Assembly (NCBI GenBank): GCA_018350325.1
Contig: JAEVLN010000005.1
Coordinates: 1,622,142-1,686,141, forward strand
Source of the DNA: Globodera rostochiensis
Taxonomy: Eukaryota > Nematoda > Chromadorea > Rhabditida > Heteroderidae
Reading direction: 5' to 3'
DNA length: 64,000 nucleotides
Positions within the stretch are counted from its first letter, which is position 1. Every line of letters starts with the position of its first letter. A program made the translations under genes and the position numbers. Below are positions 19,204-31,600 of this stretch, in pieces. The notes below the pieces were generated by a model. The model was given only the letters and a program-made list of their open reading frames with translations, was not told the origin of the DNA and searched no databases.

Positions 19204-22087
19204 TTAATGCATTGTCCATTTTTTGGCATCATTCACCATCGCTTTTGGCACTTTGCCCGGTGTCACCCAACCGCCAAAGGCACGCTCAATCTCCCGCCCG
19301 ACGGCGATCAGAAGGGCCTCGTTGTCGTGTGAGGCGATCAGCTGCACGCCCAGCGGCATATTTGTGGTTGGACTCTTTGGACCAATTGGGGCGGCCAGAG
19401 AAGGAACGCCGAGAATGTTGGGCACCTGCGCATTGATTTCTGATCGATTGAAATACAAAGCAACATTGAACGTACTTCAATATAATAATTGTTGAACACC
19501 CCCGTGAAGGGCTCTTGATGGTGGTACACAATTGTGGAAGGCCACAGCGGAAGGAGCAGAACGCCATCCCGACCAAGCAGTTCAGTAATCTGTCGATGTA
19601 ACTTCTCAATCTTTTTCTCCACCTAAAATCGCGTATAAAAACATAATAATTAGAAAGTTTACTTACAAATGCCTTCTCCTCTTCGTCTTTTGGTGCCACA
19701 AAATTTCTCAGCACTTCGAACTCCCACGACCAAAATGTTTGGTTGGATTCGCCGGCATAAATTTCAAAAAAATCAGACGCCAAATCGGACAAATGCTATT
19801 GGTTGTAATTAATTGTGAATAAAAAGGTAATTTAAATTAATTTACCATTGGTTTTGGCACTTGCAGACTCCAACCGTCCAATCCCCAAAGTTCATAAACG
19901 CGCGACATCAAAGGAAAGTCCACTTTTTGTACGGACAAATTGAACTCGTACTCAAAGTGATTCTTCACCTAAGCATTTAAAGATTAAAAAGGTCCAATTT
20001 TATTTTCCTTTTCCTAAATTTCTTGATGAATCTGATCGGGACAAATATTTTTCTGCATTTATACAAAATGATTGACCTTTCTCACGGCCTCCCGCTGTTC
20101 GTTTTGTAAAGGCTGTCCGATCAGAACGTTTAAATCTTCCACGTAGAAAAGACGAAAATTATGGGCAAAATCGATGTCGACGGCGTATTCCGACACACTT
20201 TTGCCGGCTAAAACGGCCATTGCCAACGCCAAATCGTCCGCATAACGGCACATTGGCCCGTTGGTCAGCTTTCGCATTGCCGGCTGCGCAGTCGTGAGCT
20301 CTTGCGGCTCAATTCCATCGCTGTCGATCACATCTTCAGCAATTTACTACTCTAATCACAAAGACTTTTAAATATTTTGATTTAAACAATATTAATAATT
20401 AGTTTGAATTGCTAGTGATTTTCGCACGGTTCGGATAATTGGTGGGCTTCAGTCCAAAAATGCCATTTGCATAGGCCGGCACGCGAACAGAGCCGCAAAT
20501 GTCGTTGCCAATGCCGCACAACGAAGCGGCCGAACTGATCAGTGCTCCTTCGCCACAACTGCTGCCGCCTGCAAACATTGCGTTCACCCCAAATTCCCCG
20601 AAGAATGCTTTTCCCTCCAAGACTGGGGGAATTATATTATAAATAATATTTATATTGCTAATTACGCCATTAAGGTAACCCGAAATGGGTAAGAAAATAA
20701 AATAATCATTTCTTGAGAAGCATAAAATAAACGAGCGTTCCGTGGGTACACCTACCCGGTGTTCTGCGACTGTCGTGGGGGTTTTTGGCGACTCCGTACA
20801 CCGAATCATCGCAGGCCGTACTCATTCCCCCGTTTGGCAGCACTGAAATGGCGAGCAGAATAGCGCCAGCTGCTTTCATACTGAAATGCCGGTGTTTACA
20901 TTTTCCAAAGCTTAAAAATTAACATAAAGGCAAGTGAGAAATTATTTAATTTATTTTATTTTTATTATTATTCAAAAGCGGCGCCAATGGCGGCAACACA
21001 AACTTTGCCACAACTTTGGCATCCCTTTCCGCCGGTGTTCCGTATTGTTTACGCCATTTGTTCCCATCAACGGTCACAAAGCCTTTGACCCAAAGGTTGT
21101 CTTTGCTGGTGAATGGCACGCCGTACAACGGCTTCGATTGGGCCAACCAAAATTTAAATAAAATTAATTAATTAGCGTCAACTCTTCAATTAGCCAAATA
21201 AACTCATCACTTTTTCCCGCTCTGTTTTGTCCAACTGCCCAATGTGCTTGTCCACTGCGGCCGCCTCTTTGAGTGCCGTCTCAAAATTAAAATGTGCCGC
21301 CACATTCAATGATTCATTCACTTCCTTCACTCGCGCAATGTAAGCGTCAATCAGATCAAAAGATTTTAACTATTAATGGGTAATTAGTTTCAAGATTATT
21401 TTATCAGTTTGATTATGCAACAGAATTTTGCACTGCGTATTAATAAAATTAAAATACATTTTTGGTCAATTCTTATTTTTAATAGGACGGATAAAATATT
21501 TACCCCAAATTTTTGTTTTATTGTCTTTTTACATTTTAACAAATTAAGTCCATTGCGTTCGGCGGACCTTTCCGTGCCGAATCAGCGCGGCCGCTTTGTT
21601 TGCCGGTATAAATAGCAGCGGATTTGCCGTGCTCCATCCGACCTGTTCAACCGGCTGAAAGGCGTTGTACAGCTCGAAGACGGCGTCCACCAGCAGAAAA
21701 TATGCATTAGCAATGAAGCGAAGAACGGGGTAAAAAGTGCGGATGAATTCATAGCGACGCATTGCCACCGATTGGTAAATGTTTGGCTCGGGCTTAGCCT
21801 GATTTTTGAGGAAGAGTGATTTAGGGTGATCGAGTTAGGTAATCTGATCAAATGCTGATCAAAAAATAATGGCAAAAAATATTTACGCCATTAAAACCGT
21901 TGCACGAAATTTGTCCATTTTTATAGCAGAAAGTGCCATCATCGCCCTCTGAAATTGTTGTCGAATGTTCGGCAGATTGAACGCATAAAATGTTGAAGCA
22001 AAATGCAGCAAATAATAATACCAATTTTAGCGTTGAAAATTTGAAGCGCATTTTTACGCAACTTGACGAAATATTTTTGATCATCAA
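19204..22087 (-). CDS. Fatty-acid amide hydrolase-like amidase
   Basis: Amidase-signature serine hydrolase; relatives cleave fatty acid amides such as anandamide at membranes. The Ser-cisSer-Lys triad is intact: Lys in GVPFTSKDN (~21115), cis-Ser in [12 protein letters not shown] (exon from 20568), nucleophile Ser in [12 protein letters not shown]. The usual glycine before the nucleophile region is Cys here. The model runs exon 1 21887-22087, exon 2 from 21798 to a donor after RHGK, an exon near 21180-21370 ([20 protein letters not shown]), the Lys exon, then exons to the stop at 19204-19206; the splice phases I checked along this path agree. Exon 1 encodes a hydrophobic leader ([15 protein letters not shown]) and a short Cys-containing stretch before the usual membrane-binding N-terminus. 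The motif TPGG is rebuilt only if the acceptor just before 20568 is used. Substrate is inferred from family. Confidence 0.88.
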
Positions 22088-22682
22088 AATAAAGTAAATA
22101 TGTTGTAGTATTAACTAGAGAAAGGACTTGAGGACCGATCGAGAATCCAAGATCGACGAGAATCTCGATCGTCCTTTCTCTAATATTAACAATTTGAGAA
22201 TACCGACGCCTACAAATTAATGAATAACAATAAACAATAAATGGATGCTCATTTTGTTGACATTGCAATTCGCAAAATGATATAATTTCCTTATCATCTG
22301 TCAATCATCGGCTAAAAACAGCCACCAATCAACAATTAAGGCACTAAAACCCGGCAACCAGAGAGTTCTAATGATAAAATCATTATAAATCAAAAGGTAA
22401 GCCTCCAGCGACGCTGGGCTTTCTAAAATTATCTTAACGCGCCAAGAAAGAAATTCTGACTTTTTTCAAAAATCAATTTAAATTATTTGAATTTACAAGG
22501 CATAATGTGATCATTATTATTTAACTTCTTAGGCAAATTCTCGGTTGTGGTCAATTGCCAACAACGGCGGCGTATATGTCCCATTTTCTGATTTGGCATT
22601 AATATTATGGCATTTTGTGGCATTATCTCTTCGCGCAATTAATGCTTGGATGTAAGTCGTTAGGAGGTCTTAATAAGGTGGA
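22088..22682. other. Intergenic, amidase promoter and myosin 3' end
   Basis: This is AT-rich sequence between the amidase start and the myosin stop, both on the minus strand. It contains the hairpin at 22116-22182 and is otherwise featureless to me; the open frame at 21939-22304 overlaps coding sequence in another frame and has no family look. Confidence 0.5.
22116..22182. repeat. Small imperfect hairpin
   Basis: TAGAGAAAGGA at 22116 is repeated inverted as TCCTTTCTCTA ending at 22182, and an inner pair CGATCGAGA/TCTCGATCG extends the stem after an asymmetric bulge. TATTAAC lies on both sides, which could be a target duplication. It could be a tiny foldback element or a precursor of a small RNA; the sequence alone does not decide. 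Confidence 0.6.
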
Positions 22683-25600
22683 TTATTTATTAATCACAAA
22701 TATTTTCAAATTCGAACCGTCCATTTTGTGGCCAAGCGTTGTCTCAAATAACAAGCGATTGCCTTTGTCCATTGTGATGTGGAAATAACTGAAGTCAAAG
22801 TCAGTCTTTTTACAGATCGAACAGATCGGACCCGGCCAGCAGATTTTCCAGGGGTGCCCGGTAGACCTAATCCTGATATTTTTGGAGTTTCCAAGATTAC
22901 CCGGAATTTTGACCCGGGCCCGATCCGGTGTTTGAGCTGAGAAAATCCGGGTACCCGAGCCGGTTTTTTCAAAATTCGGGTCTTTAATTTTTGGATTAAA
23001 TTCGTTTACGTATTCGCTGGCTGCCATTGACAAATCTGTTCGAATCCATACGTGCAAATGTGTTGCTTAGACTCCAAAGCGTACAGACTCATTCCGTCAC
23101 TAAATTTAATTTTGGATAAATTCAAAAAACTGATCAAATTTTCACACACCGGTTGATGGCGACCAACAATTTCGAGCCCATTTTAGGGTCGGCTGATTGT
23201 TTTACCCAAAAATATAAAGTAAAAAATGAAAGAAGGTTTTTTATGCCTCAAAGAAAGCGGATCCAAAAGTCGGCTCCAATGAAATTCGTCGAAGAAATGC
23301 CATTTTGGCATCTGCGGGTGATTTCGGCATTTCCGGGTCAGCAAATTCGGCAGAAATTTGCTAAATTTTATGCATTTGGCACTATTTCCCCTGCCCCCAT
23401 TACTCTCTTCCATTCGGCTAAGCTGTGCGCCTTTAGAAAATCCCTGAAAAAGTGAGGGAGGCATTTTTTATTTCAAATCAATTTAAATAAAATTGAAAAC
23501 TTTCGATTATTTTAAAATAATTATTTTAGTCACTTGGGGATTAATTGATGCAAAATGTGCTGAATGTGCGTCAGCGGCGGCTGTTTCCCGTCTTTGGTTT
23601 GGGCCCTCAAAATTAATGCCCCAATTTGGGCCGCGTCCTTTTTGCCGATGGCGTGATATCCTCGCAAATATTTGGGAAGTTCCTCAAATTTATTTACGAC
23701 AAATTTTAACAAAAAAATTTTCAAAGAAATTGCCTGGTAATAATGGAAAATGAGGTCTTGACGTAAGTCTTGGCCTGGCACAACATCCAACCAAACTTTG
23801 CGCATAAAATGGACCTGAAAATTGCTCTTTTTTGGTCATCCGCGGGGCCACAATATAAAAACGAAGCAAATAATGTAAAAAACATAAAAAAGTCGATTCT
23901 TTAAATTATTTTGAGTCCATTTTGCCTTATATGCAAATTGTTCGTTTTGTTGGGCGTCTCCGTTTTGTCTCAAAAAAGTCTTTCGCGCCCATTTCTGCAG
24001 TTGGTGGATGAAATCGAAAAAGTGCTCTTCCGGCGGAATGCAAACGACTAAAAAAACATTAAAACATTTATTTTGATTTGGACAAATCGAAGCCGTCCAT
24101 GGGAATTGAATGGCTTAAAATGCTTAAACACATTCTCTGGATAACGGACCAATTCCCACACTTGAAATGTTTTTTTTTTGTTTTGTTTTTAAATTCGCCT
24201 TTATTTATAATTAATGCATTAAAGCGCGCCTTTCTCCCCGACTTTGACGAATAAAAATAATCCAAAAGCCGAGTAAAGGCCAATTGTTGAGGCAATGCGT
24301 TCACAAATCTCCTTGGCCACCGACCAACTCTCAACCTGAAAAAAAATGAATTTAATTTGAGAAATATTTCATTAAATTGTAAAAAATTGAATGATTTTCG
24401 TAGAAATGTTCAAAACTTGCCTCCACATTCGCATGGCTTCCGTTGGGCAAATGGATTTTGTGGAAGATTTGGGTGTGCCGATGTTGGATGGCCTCCACCT
24501 CCACTTGGTGGGGCGGACATTGACGAAACGAAAACGGACGGACATTTCTAAGGAATTTGGGGGAATTTGGGGGAATTAATGATTTGTTTGGACCAATTTT
24601 TATTAATTATTCTTTATAATAGCCCTTACCCAATTGTTTTTTCTAAGCGACCCGCACAGTCCACGGCCATCGGATAGGGCCGGCTGCGCAAGAAAAGGCT
24701 CAGCTCGGACAAAAGCCCTGCCGAAGGTGAAAAAAGGCCTAAATAAATAATTAAAAATTAAATAATAAATAATAAATTCGGTTTTAAACCCACCCAAACA
24801 CAGCCACATCAGTTCCCAGCCCCGCTCTTCGCTGATCGCGTTCGGGTTGAGCGTTAGCTGCTTCATCAGTTGACAATATGTTTCATCACGGAGAATTTCC
24901 TTAAATTTTGCACGATTTTAAATTTGGTAATTTATTTTTGTTGTTTTTAAATGACATGTTTTAGTGGGGCCTCGAAAATGGCGTCAGTATGCTCGAGGGG
25001 GGAATGTTGTGGCGGTGCCGGTGCCAACATCGGCTGCTGGTCGAACATGTACATCAGAATGTGGGAATAGGAACAAATTGCTGAACCAAACAAATCATTA
25101 TATTAAATTTAAATTATATAAATAATTTCAAATAATTTAAAATTATGTGCTCACACTGCTGGACGATTTCATCTCTTCCGCCCGCGTTCAATCGCTTCAG
25201 CAGCGGCGCTTTCAATGGCTTTGGAGAATGGCGCCACAAATCGCTGTGGCCCTCCACAGAACCGGAAAAGGAGTAAATTGACGAGTCTAAAAGGTTCAAA
25301 TTGAATAAATAATAAATACTCGAGAGTCTTGAATTAAAAGTGGCAGATGTAACTTTTCGACTCGAGAAAGTTTCTCGGTCACATTTGAAACGATACCTTT
25401 CCGCCAAAAAAATTTGAAACCGAATTGAATGGGCAATTAATAAAATTGTAATTAAAATATGTAAATAATCATTTTTAATTTCGAGCCGCCCAAATAATTT
25501 AAAATTTTAACCCTCGGATCTGCCAGCAAATGCTTTGAACAATTCAGCTTTTCTGAAATTGTCAGCTGCGAATTTTTCCAAGTTATGCGGCGGCGGGTGG

Positions 25601-28600
25601 CGCATTCTTTGGCCAAAATCGAAGTGCTGACGAATTAAAAATGATTTAAAAAATTATTTATTTATTTTACAAATGTCCAAAATGCGGCTGAAGAGTATTC
25701 GTCGTAAAGTCGTGTAATCGCCGAGTGAAATGGCACAATGCCATTTTCGGTGGGTTCTGTGGACAAAAATGCTTCTTCAACTTCATGGCTCGACGGTGTG
25801 AGAAGCGACTGAACATTTTTGCACCAATTGCAAATATTTTTAAATTTAATTTAAATTATTTTATACCCCCAATTCTTCTGCTGTTGGCATCACCGCGGTG
25901 GTCAAAATGTGCACGGCATTCAGCGCAATTTTTCCATGCATTCCGATATGGGCATTTTCCACCAAAAAGATAAATAGGTACTGTATTTAGAATTGTTAAT
26001 AATTAATATAAAAATAATCAATAATAATATCGAGATTACATAAATACCGTAATCCAATCGTTTGGTGTCTGTTCGCCAAATGGCACATTCAAAATTAACA
26101 AATCGCCTCTGGCATATTCGAATGCTATAAAAAAGAAATTTAAATTTAAATTGCCGTAATTAATGGAAGAAGGTACAGTATCTATCTCATAAAACCACCG
26201 TTTCCTGCAGACGAATTCTGCAATGCGACGGCGTACAGCGATTTGAGCCGTAATTGGTGAAGAATTTGGTTGATCAGAAGGGCCAATTCGGGGGAACGCG
26301 GCGATTGGAAGGTGAAACGGTCGCCGTTGAGTAATTGGACGGAAATGCTTTGGGCGCCGGCCCTTTTGGAGCTAAAAGTTAAATTAAATTCTTTTCCATT
26401 ATTTTTGCTTTAACTTTAGAAATATTATGAAAACATTTCTTTTTAAATAAATACGAATTTTAATGATTATCTTTTTTACTGTGAATGAGAAACAGCCGAA
26501 ATTTGGGCGAAAGCGAATTCGGCAAATTGGTTTTGCCGCGGGGGGTCGAACAGAATCAGACCGTCCGAATTCACCGCCAATGAAATTTGGTTGCACGGCA
26601 AATGAGGCCCCGAAAATTTATTCAGATGAAAAAATCTAAAATATAATTTTAAGAATTTTTAAATATAAAATAAATTAATAATTTCGTTATTACTGTAGAA
26701 GAAATGAATGAGCCAAACCTCGAGAAAATGATCGGCCAATGAATTCGAGCGAACTCGATAACTTGGCATTTCACGAATTCAACACTTGGCGCAATGCCAT
26801 CTTTAACCACTTTCTAAATTAAATTCTTTAAAATATTTTATTTATTTTTGAGGGTTTTTATTATAAAATATGCCTTTCTGAATGTGTGCATTATCAGTTG
26901 GACCCACCGCTGCCGCTCAATTTCAATGTTTTCTTCGTCGTTTTCCTTTTTATTTAACGTTTCAATTGGAAGCATTTCTTCCAATTGTTCTTCCAAAAAT
27001 TTAACGTCAACTTCGCAATTTCCGTCTTAATTTGTTTGTTCCATTGGAATATAAAATATATTTTCGGATAATATTTATAAATAATTTAAATTGGTTAAAC
27101 TAAATTTACGAATATCAATGAAATGTTGTTGAGCGGTCAAAGTGAAAAGGTCTTCCTCCTGAAGCCAAACAATTTGAGATGAAAGAAAATTAAGGAAATT
27201 TTAGGAAAGTTCGATGGGACCGATCCGTTCTTGAACAAAGCGGCAAGGAATTGGAACTGTCCGAATTTTAAATATTTATAACAATTTTTTCACCTTTTTG
27301 CACGGATATTCCATTGAATGTATTCCATGCACAATTTGCCTATAGGCAAGATCAATCGCCACGGCATCGGCACAATCACTTGAATAAACAAAAGTAAAAA
27401 ATAAAATATGTAAAAGCAACCAACAAAAAAACACCTTTCATAGGCTCTGAACAATTCTTTTCTGAAAAGAATTCGCCAATTTCGTTCGCTTTTCGCCTCA
27501 AGCGAAGCAATTGCATCAATCTAAAAACTTTTTATTATTCTGTGCCAACTTTAAATTTAAAACGGCGCATTTACAACGCATTCGGCGCCAACGCCCAGCG
27601 GGCGAATAAATTGTTGGCCGACGGAAAGAAAAAGGCCAAAGCCAAAAAAGTCGTCGAGGCCAATTTGTTTGGACAAAAGTGCACACAATTCGAAGGCGGT
27701 CGATTGAGAGTCCGAAAATAATTTATACAATTAGAAATGAATATGCTTTTGAATTCTACCGAAAAACGGAATTTTCGACATCTGACCCCAAAAGTAATTC
27801 AATTATTTTAATGCCATCACCGAACACAAATTAAATATTAATTAATAACCAACGAACGATTTGCAAAGGAATCACTCGTCCGTCCGCCAATTGTATTGGG
27901 ACAAACATTTGCGAGTCGCCAAATATTGAGGAGAACAGTTCAGCCTAATTAATATTCAAAAAATTAAAAAGTTAATTGTGCGGATCGGGATCATTGCTAA
28001 TTTCGAGCTCCGAACTATAAATGGGAGCTTAACCACAACTTCTTTCTTTAACAAACAATTTAATCAAATAAAAATCAGTGAATTTCCGTCTGAATTGTTG
28101 TAATTTCAATTAAAGATTTGTTGTCTTTCATTAGGGATTTAATTTCTGATTGAAATGCCACCGATCACAAAACGTTTAATTACTTCGATTGGCGGCTCCT
28201 TTCTGGCCCCAAATCGGCGAATGCGCGTCAGCGATCGTTCGATGCGACAAAAAATGTGTCGCGTTGGCGCAAAGCGAAGGACGAAATTCAACAAATACGG
28301 CCAAAGTTGGGCGGACGGGGAAAAACACTGCCAAATTTAAATTTGAACAAAAAATAAATAAAAATTTACGGCTGCGCAAAGTGTCAAAAGGGTCCATCCG
28401 CGAGCCTTCGACCGTTCTGATGGGTTTTGCCCAATTTGAGTACAGATTTGACAGAAGATTTCGTCTCTGAGATGGTATTTGGACATTTCATCCAATTTCA
28501 AACAAACAAAAAATGCCTTAATTTTGCTCTCAGAATGCCAATGCCAACGATCAATTGGATCTTGTCCAGTGCACTTTCTTCTCCGCAACAAATTAAAATA

Positions 28601-31600
28601 TTGTCAAGTAAACTTGGCGTTCCGTCTTCCATAATTGAGTTCGAATATTTCTTAAGGCATTCATTAGAATTGGCATAATTTTAAAAGTTTACCAAAACTG
28701 CGTATTTTAACTGTTTTAAAGCTGCAGAATTGTAATTTTTGCCAAACATAGCACTTAAACGAAGCATAATTGGCACTTTGTCCTTGCTTTTTAATTTAAT
28801 TTTCTGAAAAGAAAGCCATCTGATTAAACATTTTATTATTGGGTTGAGTAATAAGTGCTGTCGGTTTTTTTTCACATTTTATATTGCACGAAAATAACAA
28901 AAAGGGACACCGAATCAATTAATAATATATTCCCCCGCATTGTTCACGATCTCCTCCCAATGCCCGGGTAGTTTTTCGATCCCTCTTTTGAAAAAAATGG
29001 GCGGTTTGGACGCGAAGAATTCGTTAAGCCAATTTTGGAGTGCCGCGGCATTTTCGAGGGTCACTCCAGAGAGGGCATTGGACAGGGAGCTGAAAAGGTG
29101 GTAGTCGCTTGGAGCCACATCCGGACTATAGGGCGGATGTGGCAAAACTTCCCAGCCCAGCTCTTGGAGTGCAATTTTAGTCATGTTGGCGGTGTGTGGT
29201 CAAACGCTCTTCATCAAAGGCCGATCGCCGACCAGTGTGCGGTGTGTTTTTGAGGTCAAAAACCCCCTCCCTAAACCGCACAAACCATTTTTGTGCAGTC
29301 CTTTCATTCGTTTCACCTTCTCCGTACACGGCACAAATGTTTTGAGACGCTTCCGACGCCTTGGTGCCCTTGTTGAACTCGAACAAAATGAGGTGCCGGA
29401 AGTGCTTATTTTTATCGACTTGGGGGTCCATATTCAAAAATCAATAACTTTGCTAAAAAGCGACGGATTCTACTGATTCATAGTGCATTCGATAGAGAAA
29501 AGAATGGGCTACTAGATGGGCATACGAAACTATCGATCGATGACGCTTCCGCAGAAATAATAGCCTCCAAAACAAAACCGACAGCACTTATTACTCAACC
29601 CAATATATTTTGGCACCTTTTGCCCAAAAGCATTTCCCATCAATTCCTGCACTCGGCACCAAATGGCCGTTGCGCAGATTTCGTCCATTTCATACTTTTG
29701 GGCCAACAACGCGCGATGAATGGGCCGTCGACAGTTATTATGAAACATCGAAAAATTCTAAGCAATTTTTGTTTTAATTAAATTTAATTCGCTTTTCTTC
29801 AATCATTTATTTACCTGAAAATAAGCCAACATAAACTTTTCCCATTTAAAATTGGCCAATTCGACGTCAATACTCCAACCTTTTTTAATTGTTAATTTTT
29901 TATATTAAGTATTTTGTCAAAATCGTAATAAATTCAATAAATAAAAAGTAATAAAAAAGTAATAAAATTAAGTGCTCCATTATTATTATTATAATTACGT
30001 ACTTTTTCCTTCCAACTGCGCTAACATTGGCCCATCAAATCGAACGCAAATTCCCCCACACAAATTCTTCACACAATCCCTTCCCGCCTCAAACTGAAAA
30101 TATTTTATAATCAAAATTAAATTTAAAAAATCATTTTACTTCGACGGCATGCAAAAAGAGTGCCGGCGGCTCTGCCGCCACTTTTTGCCCTTCTTCCAAA
30201 CGCAAATTCATTGCGCGTCGTCTGTCTTCCCTAAAAGATAAACAAATATTTAAAAGAATCCTTCAAAACCCTATGAATTTTAATATAACTATTTTTTAAT
30301 AAAAGTAAAAAAATAAAAATTGATCAAAATCCCATTGTCAGTTGGCGGCACCTTGTCCTCTCAGAATACAGTTGGTGCCGCAAAAGTACGGCTCGGCAAT
30401 GTGCTTGGAGTTGCACAATGTTCGCGTGCAGTTGGCGAAAGCGAAGGACGGAGTGATGGGCTCTGACCAGCGATTGAAGTCGAGTAAAGCCGTTAATTAG
30501 CTAAAACAATCAAAAAATTAAATATGCCAAATTGGCCTTTTCCATGCCACGCAAAAATCGTAACAATTTTAGCGAAAACCTTTTGGTAATTCCTTTGTTG
30601 GGCAAATGTGCGCCAATTCTTCTGAAAAACGATGGCGGCCCATCGGAGTCGTTCAAATTGCCGAAATTGGGCCCATCCGCGCAAATATTTTTGAACCAAA
30701 ACGGCACAGCGTTGGAGACGTTCCTTGCGCAACTGTTCCAACATCAAATGGCCTTCGGCCTAAAATGGAGGAAAGTGTTCATTTTACATAATTATTTCAT
30801 AAATTTTGGAAGTACATTAATTCTGAGTTAAATCTGATTTGGTGAAAGGAAGCTATGGCTGAGAGAAAATTTGCTTCTGAGATCGAATCACCGGTTGAAA
30901 GTTGTGCGTTTATAAATTAAAATTTTTACATTATAAATTGTAATAAATAAATAATAGAAAATGTGCATAATTTTTACTTTTAAGAATATTTTTGTCTTGC
31001 CAAATGCCACCGGCGGACCATTGAAGCCATTCGCTTCAAAAATTTGTTGGCAAATAGCGCGAGTTTCCTGGACACAATGGCATTTTCGAAGGGCGGCTAA
31101 AAACATTAATTACGATCTTTGGCACGAAATTCTTAAATTTACAAAAGTTCTGCACGAGAATTCGGTAGCGCGAAACAAAATTTGCAAATTCAAATTTGGC
31201 AGAGAATCCGGCAAGGCATTGTTCGACAACCGCCAAAAGGTCCAATTGGCGCATTTGACGTAACACGGCGGGGCGATCAAAATGCTTAAATTGAAATAAA
31301 TATTTATTTAATTAATTAATTGTTTAATTATCTGTCATAATTTGCACCTTTTCCCCTCCAGCCGAGTCGTTCGGGCGAATGCATCGCACAAAATATGCTT
31401 CGGCACAGTGTTCGAGGCGTCCCATCAATGCGTCCATTTTGAGTCGACAACAATTTGCCAAAGTTTGCTGTCGCAATTGGGCAAATGTCCCCTCATTTTC
31501 GGTGCTTAATCGAAACTAATAAAGCAATTTAAATAAAAAAAGGGCGCACATCCATTCGTTGCCACCGTTTTGTGCCGGCAGCTCAAAAAGGCGTTGCACA

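Noticed and set aside
22706..22972. Minus-strand frame across the last FERM intron
   Set aside because: Splicing out this stretch gives the expected QPANTYFHIT join; the frame is the translated repeat remnant.
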